The position numbers and the translations under genes are program-made. Positions 51,727-64,000 of a DNA stretch of 64,000 nucleotides are shown piece after piece. The stretch is taken from the NCBI GenBank assembly GCA_012862575.1, contig BLSF01000070.1:62001-126000 (forward strand), in the 5' to 3' direction. The notes below the pieces were generated by a model, which saw nothing but the letters and a program-made list of their open reading frames with translations, did no database searches and had not been told where the DNA came from. This stretch comes from Parietichytrium sp. I65-24A (Eukaryota > Sar > Bigyra > Thraustochytrida > Thraustochytriidae). Every line of letters begins with the position of its first letter. Position 1 is the stretch's first letter.

Positions 51727-54700
51727 TTAGAACCCAAACACGCCCTGCTGCTTCTTCTTCTTCTTCTTGCGTCTGCCGGGCTGCTGCGCCCTTGGCCCGC
51801 CCCTCTCCGCGATCCTCTGTCGCCCCATGCCCAGCCATCGTCGCATGATTGCCCTGCTCGCTGGCGTGAGAACCAGCCTCTGTCCGCTCGCGGAGTTGTT
51901 CTCCAGCTCGTCGTCCTGCTCATCATCGTCGGACACGTCCGCGGCGCCGCGTCTCCTGCGGCCCACGCCGCGGCGGCGCATGTCGTCCCTCGCCTTGCGC
52001 ACCCACAGCTTGAGTATGGCCTTGGACGCCGCGGTGAGCGCCACGGGACCGAAGCGTGTGCGTTCCTGTTGTTGCTGCGCTAAGCCGGGTTCCAAAGAGC
52101 TGCTTCCGACGCCGGCGATGAGCCCATTGGCGCGCAGATCTTGGCGCATTTTGTGGGCGCATGGCAGACACAAGGTCCGCACGCGGGCGTGCTTCTGGAA
52201 GAACGACTTCCACGCGGCTTGGTCCAGGTCGGCGTCCTTGTCCAGGCCGGCTTCGAAAGCGTCGGCCAGCTCGGCGAGCGGCGTGAGGAGCTCCACTTGC
52301 AGCTGCTTCTTGGAGAGGCACTGCTCGCACTCGGCTTTCCTCGCGCGGGTCAAGATGGGCTGCGCGGCGGCCCTCAGCGCTTGCAGTCTGCGCGCTTTGG
52401 CGAGCCACAGACGCGCGATGTTACGCGCCGCGGCGGAAAGCATCACGGGACCAAACTTGGGCTTGTCGTCGCCGTCCTCGTCGCTGGAAATGTCTGGGTT
52501 CACGGAACCCAGAATCCTCGCAAACTGCGCCTCGAGATACGGCCTCGAGCGCCGCAAGGTGCGCGGAGTGAGGATGGACGGGAGCTGGGCCACGAGCCAT
52601 GGCCGGTTGTAATCCAGGAACCGGTGACGAAAGCTCTCGGAAGTTAGCTTCTGGTTGAGCAGGTAAGCCTCGTGAGAAGCTCCTCGGATCTTGTCCAGCT
52701 CGTCCCAGTCCGGCGCACCATCGTCGTTGTCGTCAAGGTTTGTATGCCAGGCCGTGTTCTCGTGACGAAGGCGCCACAGACTCAGCCTGTCGGCCAACTT
52801 GCTTGACACACGGCGTACAAGCATGCACACCGCGATGCAGTATGGCACTAGCACCATTACTGCTGGGTCTCCAAACATCGAGTAGTCCGCACGCAACATA
52901 ATTTCAACCGCCCAGACGACCATGATGATGGACGTACTGTAGATCGTCAGCATAAAGTAATACTGGCTCGAAAAGCACATCTGGTCGATTGTTCGCAGGT
53001 TTTCTTGGATGCACTCATCCAAATTGTCCTCGTATCCTTTCCAGCGGTTCTCGCGCTGCACAAACCTATACCGAGTGTATACGAGGTAATCATAGATCTT
53101 CCACCCGTGGAACAGCTCCTGGCCCTGAAGGATCAACACATCCGCCACCAGTTGAAAGCCAATAAGAATCACTCCAAACCACCTTCACGCCGTGCGCACA
53201 AATCGAAAATAATGTCAGTCAACACGGCTCATTTCACAAAAGACAAATGGCTGCTCCGATTCGCTAGCCAAGCCTCCCCCCCCCCCAAAAAAAAAAAATG
53301 CCCACACCATCAAACTTACAAGTAATACTCCATATCTTGGTTTCGGATTCCGTAAAGCTCTGGAAGGGCAATCTGAGTACGAAACACCATCAACATCCCA
53401 ATGAGGAACGGTTGGTACAAAAGTCTCATGAGCTCGGTCGAGTAGCTCACGTACGCCCCAAGGATAGGCTCCACCGTTTCGGTTCCTTCAAACTTGCTCT
53501 CCAGCTCTCTCTTCTGGTCGCGATCTTCCTTCAACAAACCTTTTGCCTGGAGCAGTTTCTTCTTGGCTGCAATGTTGTCCAAGTCGTCCAGTCTGGCATC
53601 GATTCCCCGCGCAAACTCGATCTTCATTCGAATAAAGTCTTTTGCCTCAGCAAACCTAATACGCAGGATGCTGAAAAATTGTTCCTTTGCAGGGCCAAAA
53701 AAGACGCGATCGATGAGCATCAGCCCGAAACCGATGAGGTAAGCGATCACCATGTCCAAAAAGTTCTCTGCTCCGAGTGTCACAAGGAATTCTACCATTC
53801 CGCGCGCTGCGACATGCGGACAAATCGTTAGAGAATCGACTAGGACCCGCTCCAACACCGAATCAAAAATGATGGACACAAATTTCATCACCAAGATGAA
53901 TGTCCAAATGTTTGCTCCAAAGTCATCCCAGTAACTAAACTCGATCATGTACACGAGGACAACGACGACGCCTAGAGACGCGGCAATCATCGTAGACCTC
54001 TTCCACATTGTCGGCTTCCAGGTGGATTTTTCGATCGCATGTTCGTCGCGCGAGTCCTCCAGCTCCTGCTCTTCGATCGAAATCAGCCGGGGAATAAACA
54101 TACGTGAACCCATGAGCATCATGTAACCACCAACTACTAGAAAGGCAAACCCAACTCGTCCAGACCGCACCAGATCCACCTCCCCGCTGCTGACTGTGGA
54201 GTCCTGGTAATGCTTTGGCCAAGACTCCAGTGTGTATGCCTGATTGATGTACTCCGAGACCAAGTTGGTGTACTCCAAGTTGGTCAGGTTATCAGAGGAT
54301 ATCGTGTCAAATAGACTGAGCTGCAACTGACGCATGGGCACCTTCGCTTCTAACAAGAGCCACACAAAGCCGAGCACAAAGCACATTGGAAGCAGTGCTA
54401 GATACACCCCGCTCACGGCGGGGGCGTAATGAGAATCAGGTAGGTAAACATTCGGAAGCTTGGTGGACGCTCCAAGTGAGTCGTCACGCGGAGCACCAAA
54501 TAAAACAGCGCCGTTACTCCAACAGTGATAAGTCCGATCAGCAAAAAGAGATTGATGAAAACCTCACGGTCAAACGCAAATGCCACAATCAGCTCTGTAT
54601 AACCGAGAGCCCGCATCTCAAAGGTGAGCGTATAGCTTGTGTCAGTCGTGTCAAGGTCAAAGTCGTCATACACCAGATCAATCGAAATCAGGCGCTTGGC

Positions 54701-57700
54701 ATTAAGACTGATCTGATAATAGTGCATCACAATGGTGACACTTCGCGGCATACATTGCAGCTCGCACCCAGGCACACTTTCGGCAGCATCACGATCTACG
54801 ATCACTGGGATCAACCAATCCGACGAACCTTGCTCGACAAACTCGTCTATGAAACGACCACCCTTCAATAACTCGTCGATATTAATTGGCTCCCACACAA
54901 GCTCCAACAAGGTGGTGCCGCCAGGTGCCTCAAACCAGCGCGGTGTGAGGTCCACAGCCTCAAGATCCTCCTCAAACTGGCACTCCACGCTAACGACGCA
55001 CTGGTCGGCTATAGGATCACCGGAGAAGGAGTATGGCCCAATCACGTGTATATCATCCAAGTCTGGCAATGCAGAGTAATTGTAACGCTCCCAATCCGTC
55101 GGGAGGCGATTTCCTGACTCGTCGAAAAGAGGAAGCGCACAGTCTTCGGATTCCATCAATGACCATATCGGTATGTGAGAGTCATACCCTTTGCAGCTCG
55201 AGAAGAATGGCCAGTACGGCACGACAAACTTCTCTAAGGCAAACTCAAGGCTTTCGTCTGCAGCTTCCAAGTCCATTTCGTGGACTGTCTCGCGGTACTT
55301 ATCGATCAGTCCCTTGACCACCAGCTCGTCCGTATCCGGGGCGTTCCACCACCTTTGATTGCTGCTGACCGAGTCGTACTCGTCCACGACATGCTCAAAA
55401 GATCCCGCAGATCCATTGAACCCTGAAAGCACCCTTCCTTTCTCTGTTTCTGAGTAACGCGGAGGCAAGTTGAGGGGCGGAGAGACTATTTCCGTTAAAG
55501 TCTCTTTTCTCAATATGGCCGCAAAGAAATATTCGGCGAGCACCTCTTCCTCGGAGGCACTTGCGACTGTACTTAGTCGACGTGTTGGATAGGCAGCTTC
55601 TTCCAAGTACCGCGCCACCCGCGCGCGCTTGGGGCCCATGATCTGCACATCAGACGTGTTCCAAAAGTGCGGCACCAACGACGAGTAAAGGCCGTGAAGG
55701 ATGTGCACCTCCACGCGGAAAAGCACGTCCTCCATCGCGAGAAGGGAAATTGCAAACGCAGAGTTCTTGGGGATTTGGTCGGACTCAAACCAGTCAGACA
55801 GATCGATCGGTCTCGTGCAGGGGTAGACTTCTAATTCGTTACCGAGGGTGCACGTCGGGTCATTCTCACAGTCGCTGCTGGACACTACCGTTAAGCGCGC
55901 ACGAGAAGAATCGCAGCGCTCCTCCGAGCAAGTTGAGTTTGACACAAAAATAGCCACCCGGTAATGATCTCCATACACCACATCTGGCGAGATGTGCGAA
56001 AAGTTAAAGTTGATGGTTGCGAGGTTGTTGCCCCGCAGCAGGAACCATCCGCGCTCAGTCTCGCGCTGACCCTCCTCCAGCTTCGCTTGTAGAATGCGGC
56101 TCTGAGCTTCCAGCCAGCTGATGCGGTCGCTTTGCTTCCTCCACCATAGCGAAGTCATTTCAGCACGCAAGGCTTCAAGCTCTTCTCTTGTGGTAGGAAG
56201 CGCGAAGGTTGGCCCGTCCAACTCAGTCAACCCTGTATCATAAGGAGGAACGGTGGCCGAAAAGCCTACGTTCGATTTTAGCGCGCTCACAGCAAAACCG
56301 GCGCAATCTTGTTGTTCTTGGTCGAGTCGATCAAGTGCGGTAGATGTCACATCTCTGTAGGACGCGATGCTCGCGTCTATTCCTGCGATTGCGTACGTTT
56401 CCCCAAAGTATACATTGTTATTTGTGACAGACACCTTCAAGTAATTCACCAGTGTAGCGTCTACATCGTCAAAATCACCCGATCCAGGGGTTCTGCACTT
56501 GATGCGCGTCGAACTCACATAAAGAGCGGGTACCAGAATCGATGCCGTGGACGCGGACAGGACGTTAGGACTCACTGGGAAACCATTCGCAAAGGTGCTC
56601 TCGCCTTCAGCGATCGCGCCGACAGCCTCAAACCGACAGCTTAATAGATTCGAATCCAAAAAGTTTCGGCCGACGACGGTCAGCATTGTTCCACCCAACT
56701 CCGAGACTTTGTGTGGGCACAATCTTGCAACCTCTACCGTATCATTAGTCCACGTTGGGGTGCTAGCCTCCTCGTCCACAATCATGACACGGTTCACCAC
56801 CTCAACCTCGCCTTCTATAAACCCATCCTTCGACGAACCCTCCGCAGAGTCAAATGATATCTGTGATCCGGTCGAGTGTGTATAGGTAAATGTCGGATAG
56901 TACACCTTCTCCTGATAAAATGGTCCCCAGTGGCCATTCCTGCGATACCCGGATTCTTTGTCACAGACAGACACTGAAGCTATGGCGCACTCAATAACAT
57001 CAGATGCCCCGGACGGCGTTGTGGTACCGCGAGGACACTTGTTCCGCAGAGAATCAACTGAGGAAGATCCCGGAGGACAAAACCATCCTATTAGGCACTG
57101 ATTCCTATCTTTGAGGTACTCCTTCGTGCCTCGCTCGCAGAAACGTCCCGATGGACACATATTCGAATACTCCTCCGCAGGCGTGGACGACTCGGAGCTA
57201 TAGTAGCCCGCCGGAGTCTGATGATCAAACTGATCGGAGGAATCTGTGCCCTGGGCACAAATATGTCCAGAAGGGCAATCAGTGCTATCCGTGAGATTTT
57301 GCATTCCCTCTTCTCCACACACCCGCCCTTCTGGGCAAGGCTCGCACGATGAAATGTCCGGGGCACCGCGATGCTGGTTCCAGGTTCCAAGAGGGCACTG
57401 TTTGCAGGTGATGTCGTCAGCCATGGACCGATAAGTCCCGCGAGCACAAAGAGTCGGCTCGTAGGTTCCGTAACCTTGGCAGGTAAATCCGGCAGGGCAC
57501 AGGCTGCACTCTACAGTGGAATTGAGAGGGGCAAAGGTACCCGGAAAGCAGAGCACGGGAGCAATACTGCCTTCTAAAGAATTGAACGTTCCGATGGGCG
57601 AAGAAACGGGATTCTCAGTACCTGGAGGACAGTAATGCCCTCGATGGCAAGGTCCCGTCCCTTTCATCGATCCACTGGCCCACTCGCAATAGGCCCCCTC

Positions 57701-60700
57701 GACGCAGGTTTGCGGCGCAAAGCGGCCCTCGGGCGTATTTGGGATCCATTCAATGGTCAAACTGTGAGCGACACCGCCCAAGCAAAATGTTCCCGGAGCA
57801 CACGGAAGCGGGCGCAGCGGTGCGAGTTCCACTTGAACATACGTCGGAGACAGTGTCGAGGCCAACATGTCGAGCAACTCTGCTCGAAGCTCCGTGAGAT
57901 TTCCTTCCAAGCAGTCCGTGTGTGTCTGGGGGGCGATCGGAGCATCGTCTTCATCACGAGGGTAGGGCATACAGGCCGACTCTGAGGAGTCCCGGTAACC
58001 TGGTCGAATCAATGTCAAAGTTCCCTCCGGACAAAAGTAACCGGAAGGACACTGGATTACTGGTGCTGACAACGCTGAGGAAAGGCACACAAACCCTGCG
58101 GGACAAATAACTGGCTCCTCACGCGCCCAGCCTGGACAAATATGTCCAATTGGGCAAACAGTGCAGTTACTCATTCCCTCGAAACGATTATATGTCCCAG
58201 GAAAGCAGGGGCTGGGTTTGTGATTTCCGACCCCTGGACAATGGTGCCCCGAAGGGCACGGAATGGCTACACTGTGCTCCAGCTCGTCGTATGGTGGGCA
58301 ATAGTGTCCTGTTGGGCAAGGACCAGATCCTTCTGGAGTCCGAGACCCTTGTGGACAAAAGAATCCGTCGAAGCAGCGCTGAGGGGTGGAAAAGTTCCCC
58401 GAGTCCTCCACTGCCGATGCAACCCCTGCTCTGCAAAAGTACCCTCTTGGGCAAGGTTCTGGCCTTTCAGCCCGAATCGTCCGGGACATTTCGTTTGATT
58501 GACCGGAATGGAATGCGACGACATAACCAGATTGAGGAAATGGTCGGCGAACTGGGTCCCAGTAAGTTGCCTTGGAAGACTCGGTGAACCGAAGTGATCC
58601 AGACACTGAGTCGCGATACCACTCGCCATCGTCGAGCCCTGCAAAGAACGGCCGAGTGGGAGTTTCGCCGCCTGCGAGAGAGCTTTGCTGGAAATCTGCG
58701 ACATCAACGGTTTTCGTACCCTCTTGACAGACGTATCCCGGCGGACATGCTATCTCAGGGCTTCTCAATCCGATTTGAGAGCAGACAAACCCTGCCGGAC
58801 AAATGACAGGCTTTGCGAGCCCGTGATCCGGGCAAATATATCCTATCGGGCAGGGAAGGCAAGATGTTGTGCTTGGTCGAGGCTGGAATGACCCTGGCTC
58901 GCACAGAGTGAAATTGCTCGAACCTACTTTCGAAACAATCGTTCCGTTTGGCGCCGCAATACGATTCCCCCCAGAACAATACTCACCAGGAGGACAAGCA
59001 GCCATCACCCGAATCAAAACCGGGGTCGAAGCAAAGTTGACACCGTTGTTGCCAACAGTCACTCCCAAATTCAACGTGTTCCCTTCGACTGTTTGTATCG
59101 GGGGCAACGCGCAAACGACGAGTCCAGAAGACAAGTACAATGCGCGCACACGAGACGAAGTTCCAAATTGGCAACTGAGCTCAGTGGAGTTGATGAAATT
59201 TCGCCCCCGAACGAAAACTGGCTTGTGAGAGAATTCCACGACACTTGGTGGCGAGATGGCACTGACGGATTCATCGGCAAAGTACCGGAAGACTTGTTGG
59301 CCGAAAAAGTCCACGAGGTTGTAGCTAACATCCACATTTATCTCTGTGCCGAGCAAGTCAGGCTTGCTTTTCAATGGCGGAGTACGGCAGCGAAGCTCGG
59401 TGGCAGACACACGCACGGCAGCTTTGGTTTCCTTACCTCCAAAGCGACAATAAAGTTGTCTGTTTGCTGGAAATCCCTTGCCAATAATTCGGATCACCGT
59501 GCCTCCAGCAAATGCGGGCCCAAAAGAAGGTTCTATTCTGCTCACTTCCAGCGGAATATCTCGTACAAGGCCGTTTCCAGCATCCACAAGCGCAAAATTT
59601 GCTCCGCCATTGAGCGAGAGACGGATACCGTCCTCCGTCCCAGCCAAAGTTCGGCAGCCGATCACGGCATGCGCTGCGGCAGATCCCCATTCTTCCTTCT
59701 CGGAAGCTATCTCAAATCCGCTTACAAGCTCCATGCTATCGCCAAACGCACATTTCCAAGAGCGAGCAGATTTGGGAGGCAATGAAGCACTTCCGACCAG
59801 CATTTCTACCAAGGTATCTCCGGACACAGAAGCCGATCTTGGCGTGAAATCAAAGACCTTAACTGCGCCATAATAGTGGAATCGCAAATTCAATTGCAGC
59901 GCCACAGAGATTTGCCCGGCTGCCTCCCCAAACCCAACACCGAATGCCACAGAAGTAGAACTCTCATGATCGAAATCTTGTGGAGGAGAAAGGCAACTCA
60001 TCACCGAATCATTGTGAACACGAATGTTTGTGCTGACCACCTCCCCGAATTGACAGACTGGAGAATCATACGCCAAGAAGCCTTGTCCACGCACGACGAC
60101 CCAGGTTCCACCATCCTTCGGTCCCGCGACTGGCCACAACGCATCAACTTGAGGCCGTTTAACCAAATGCAATATCTGACCGTCATCAGAAAAGTCGATT
60201 CCGTTCATCGTGGCCTCCACAACAACTCTACCGAAGTCTAACCCTCGGGGTACTTTGCACCGAATTTGGTTTTGGTTGATGTACCTTGCTCGAACAACGG
60301 TTGAGCCAAATGCGCACGCAAGTCCGGCTCGGTGGGAGAAACCATTGCCGTACAAGGTGAGATCAAAGTTACCGATGCTTGGACCAATGGAGGGGAAAAG
60401 TTTGTACACCCGCGGGGCACTTAGTACTTCAAACCTGTCCAGAAGCGCGCCTGTTGTAAAACTAGACAGTCCAGAGGTCTGGTTCAAGGCCTGCCAATCA
60501 GCGATTAGACGGCACTCTACGGAAGTCATGCTCTTGGTGGCCGAGCAAACGTGAACCGCGTGTTCTTCTGCCCCCAAAGCATCACCAATGTTTGAGGTCA
60601 CACGAAATGCAAACGTTTCGTTGGACAAATCCGAAGCCACCTCTCCGTACAAATTAACCCCGGCCCCAGGAAGAGCAGCAACCAGGCTTCTTGGAATACT

Positions 60701-63700
60701 CGGGATATACTCGAACGGAAAACCAGTGTCCACATAATCTATACCCTCGTTCAAGGAGATTTCGAGGCTCACAGTTCCAATCAAACGCGCTGGGCTAGGA
60801 GGAGACACACAGATTACTTCGTTTGTCTGTCCATCGAAGCGTCCCTGGGAAATTGCAAACCCGAATTTGCACAATACCGGTATCAGCTGAGGTGTAGCCG
60901 ACTTGCTAAAATTCTCCGGCATAGAGCCGTTCTGAGCGATAGTGATTCGAACCAAAGTGCCTCCAAGCACGCTGCCTTCAACGGGTGACACAGAACGAAC
61001 GACAGCGTCAATGTGACGATGAAACTCTATGCTACTGGACGAATATTCGATTCCATTGTTTGACACGGTAACAGCTTGTGTCTCCCCACTCTGTAACGCT
61101 GGCGAGACGCACTGCATCATTGTCGCGCTACGATAAACTGCTTTCACTCTGGAAGAGCCAAATTGGCAAGAGAGAGTCGGCAAATTTCGAAAGTGTTGTC
61201 CGTACACGGTGACGAGGGTGCTGCCGGCCCTTGGGCCGGAGACAGGGTTGATCGACAGCATCACAGGATCTTTCGTATACAGAAACGTTGCAGTGCCCAC
61301 GCCCTGAGCTCGGCCATCTCGAAACACCTGCACATCCACCAGCAAACCTGCGTGCTGATTGACCCCCACTGCAGCTGAAATTACTTTTAGAGGTGGGATA
61401 ACGCACTCGATTTCTGAGGCTGACAGAATGGAGGAGTGTTCTGAAAGTACCTTCCCATCTACGAACGCGCATTGATCGCCTTCGCGCAAACCTTCACCGT
61501 GAATTGTGGCAGTCAGCAAACCTCTAATACTTCCGGAGCTAGGCTCGCAAGAGGTAAGCTTTGGAACAGAAATATACTCAAAGTACTGCTCAAAAGGCTG
61601 CGTCCAGTCTACTCCATTAGCGGAAGACACCGCGAAAGAGACCCGGAATGAGTCAGAGCGTTGCAAGTCTTGAGGCGGAACGGAACAGATTAAGGTGTTG
61701 ACATTGATGACTGTCGCCAAGACTGAAACGGTGCCAAACTTGCATTGCACCTGCAGGTTAAGAGGGAAATTTCGCCCCCTCACCGTGACAGCGCTACCTC
61801 CAAGAACTGTTCCAGACAGCGGTGATACCTCAAGCACTTGCATTGCATCCACGAAATCAAACCAAAGAGCGCCCAAAGCAGCACCGCTTGACTCCGATTC
61901 GAACAGACCCTCGAAGCGAAGCTGAACAGAAACCTTCATCGCTCCTGGCGCATGAGGAGATTCGCAAAGTACTTGGCTTGACGAGACCTGTCTTGCTTGC
62001 GTAGCACGTGAAAAGTTCTTCGCCTCATTCGTGAATACGCATTCTAATCCGCTAGTGGGAAATTTTGTTCCCCACAATGTCAAGAGTGTGCCGCCATCGA
62101 TTGAACCATGATCCGGGTAGATTGCGTTTACCGTACTCGTTTCAATTGCATATAGAGAAAGCTTGTTCATCGAGAGAATCTGAAGCATATTTCCGGACTT
62201 GGCAACAACGTCAAGCGAAATTGGTCCAGTTATGTCCCAGGCTGGATTGAATTGACATACGCTTTCCCCGTTCTCCATGACGGTGAAGGGAATGAATTTC
62301 TCCATACCTTGGGCATGTTGCATCCGGCAAAAACAAGGATACTCTGAAATTTGGTCTGATCCACAGACTGCCGCGATTGCGCCATCAACGCGGAGAACCG
62401 CCGGCTCCGAAGATCCTTCACGCGGGATCGCAGTTGGATGCACACTAAGCAGCCTCCAGGCAGGATACGCCGCCAACACCAGTGAGTTACGAGAGACTTG
62501 AACAGATCGGTCAAACCAGAGGGAGACGTCCACAGCGACATTCTCAGACGAAAAGGTCAATACGGGCACTACGCACTCGAAGCCCTGGTGGTCATTAAGC
62601 AGCAGAGCCGGGGAGTACAATTGAGTCGGCCCTGTAGCACTCATACTTTCGAACATGCACTGAATGTGAAATCGAAACACGTCATCGTTTTGTGTCTGCA
62701 GAAGTGGGGTTGTAATTGTAATAGCATTCGCCCCAGTGTTTACGTGGCTCTCAGAATTTAAAGAATGCATGCTCAAGAGAGGAAGCACATTCAGTTGAGC
62801 AGCATGCTCCACATCCATACTGTTTGCAGTGTTTGCGACGCGGACAAGGTATGAGGCACCGTCTCTAAAGCCTGATGGGACAACACATCTAAGGGTAAAT
62901 TCGTCCAACACTGTCGCTTGAGTTTCCAAAAAGGCTCGCCCCACGTCCTCCTCCTCAGGATTTTCGAACACACAACGCACATCTGCGCCAATTGCTGAAG
63001 TTGCAAAGTATTCTCCAAATACGGTGAGCTCCGATTCTCTGCCTTCGAATACGATAGAAGGCTTGATGTACAGCACGCGAGGTGTGGGAATAAGGAAAAA
63101 GGAGGGGCTTAGAGAAAAGAGCGAGAAGTCGAGGCTGTTTTCGCTAAGCAGTACTTTGACCTCCTTGACGTCAATGGTGCTCTCTAGTACATCCCCAAGA
63201 GCTGGGACAACGACATTGACAAAGCCCTTGTGTTCAATGCTTTCGGCGCATGCTACGTCGAGAAGACTCGTCATGTCTGGGACTGCTATAATCCGGCAGG
63301 TTTGGATAAATTCTGCATTGGCAACTGGCCCCACGAGACACTCGGTGCTTTCATGGAAAGACCCACCTCGAGGGGCAATGTCTGGAGTCGCACCACTCTT
63401 TGACAGGGTTTCCCCGAGCGCCATTTCCACCTCAGAAAAGAAAAGCTGATCTTTACTCCAACTTAAACCCACGCGCACAGAAGAGATGTCCTCCGCGATC
63501 TCTGCTGGCGGAGACACGCATTCAACCGCATTTCCCGTCGTCATCTGAGCAGGGACAAGCTTTATTCCGAAGACGCAAAAGAGCTCAGGCCGAAGTGACG
63601 CCTCAATCGCCCAATTCACAGTGAATGTCACCTTCGTGCCACCTGATCGAGAGATCCTTGTCGGAGAATACGAAAGGATCTCGGGCTTAGGAAATACTGT

Positions 63701-64000
63701 GACATTCACGTATTCAAAATCGTGCGCGTTGTTGCTGACCCCGATCGAAACCGTCTGATTAAAACCGCTTGGTACCTCCGTCCACAGTAGCGTACTATCC
63801 CGAATCATACACACGATCTCGGATGGTGAAACGTACTCAGCTACAATTTCCTCCACAACCACAGCCGCGACTGTAAATCGGCAACGAAGCAGGTCAGTAT
63901 CTTGCGTTCCAGAGGCTGGGATACGAATTCGAATAGGCGATCCCCATGCAATAATCTGCGGAAACGCGTGCCCTGTGAGATGAAGCGGAGCCACGTAGCG
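51727..64000 (-). CDS. Giant IPT/TIG, GCC2/GCC3-like, multi-pass membrane protein (partial)
   Basis: The gene enters at the right edge without a start codon and ends at 51729-51727; over 4,000 residues are visible. From 64000 to about 59,000 it encodes about a dozen IPT/TIG beta-sandwich repeats (VSPLSGTVLGGSAVTVRGRNF, INPVSGPRAGSTLVTVYGQHF). About 59,010-56,990 is a cysteine-rich stalk of GCC2/GCC3 or ephrin-receptor-like repeats (CPPGEYC, CPAGFVC, CPSGHHCPG). One more IPT lies near 56,720. After an extracellular linker come six to ten membrane spans (from about 54,560) and a charged tail. A phase-2 intron (53183-53319, GTAAGT...AAG) separates the last exon (53182-51727). At a run of five Gs (54420-54424) the frame shifts within a membrane segment; one extra base would restore ITPPAVSG. 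A cell-surface or flagellar-membrane receptor is inferred; no orthologue was named. Confidence 0.8.

Noticed and set aside
53316-54416. A separate 366-codon membrane protein gene starting at a GTG
   Set aside because: It has no ATG start. Its first residues continue a membrane span of the upstream frame, so it is treated as part of the giant gene.

Overview
This is eukaryotic nuclear DNA from a protist. The signs are spliced GT-AG genes with short introns (89 to 491 bp), a spliced ubiquitin-eS31 gene, two exportin-1 genes, a tandem 5S rRNA array and giant multi-domain proteins. Long intron-poor reading frames, GC-rich coding DNA, EF-hand/IQ and IPT/GCC2-GCC3 giants and a plant/protist RLPH2-type phosphatase would fit a stramenopile, perhaps a thraustochytrid. 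That placement is inference; no single gene here proves it.

Layout, left to right: (1) 1-3.2 kb, a + strand protein with repeated LYED-type basic motifs and a very acidic tail, possibly cut by the left edge. (2) 6.8-11.7 kb, a KDM6/UTX-like JmjC protein that appears to have lost both iron-binding histidines. (3) 12.8-14.1 kb, a two-exon RLPH2-type phosphatase. (4) 15.1-21.9 kb, a C2/EF-hand/coiled-coil/IQ protein of about 2,250 residues. (5) 22.3-22.8 kb, a small spliced eL39 (RPL39) gene on the minus strand whose first exon is only the ATG. (6) 24.4-25.4 kb, a secreted protein with two VWD-like GDPH repeats. (7) 27.5-30.9 and 32.8-36.2 kb, tandem exportin-1 (CRM1) paralogues sharing one intron position. 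(8) 36.7-37.8 kb, ubiquitin-eS31 (RPS27A), minus strand, three exons. (9) 39.6-40.35 kb, a probable two-exon gene of unknown function. (10) 41.7-45.2 kb, a coiled-coil IQ protein. (11) 45.3-47.8 kb, a PH-START lipid-transfer-like gene on the minus strand. (12) 49-51.3 kb, a 5S rRNA tandem array interrupted by an assembly gap. (13) 51.7-64 kb, one giant minus-strand membrane protein gene (more than 4,000 residues) with IPT/TIG repeats, a GCC2/GCC3-like cysteine-rich stalk, many membrane spans and a cytoplasmic tail; it runs off the right edge.

The genes do not form a single pathway. Themes are nuclear transport (two CRM1 copies), translation (eL39, ubiquitin-eS31, 5S rRNA), chromatin (JmjC), and Ca/calmodulin or membrane signalling (C2/EF/IQ, IQ, PH-START, IPT giant). 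No virus-like element, CRISPR array or intact transposon was recognised. The most notable observations are the apparently inactive KDM6-like domain, a CRM1 paralogue with Val in place of the leptomycin-B-reactive Cys, the IPT giant with a three-fold tail motif, and GA tracts on both sides of the start codon in the two ribosomal-protein genes.
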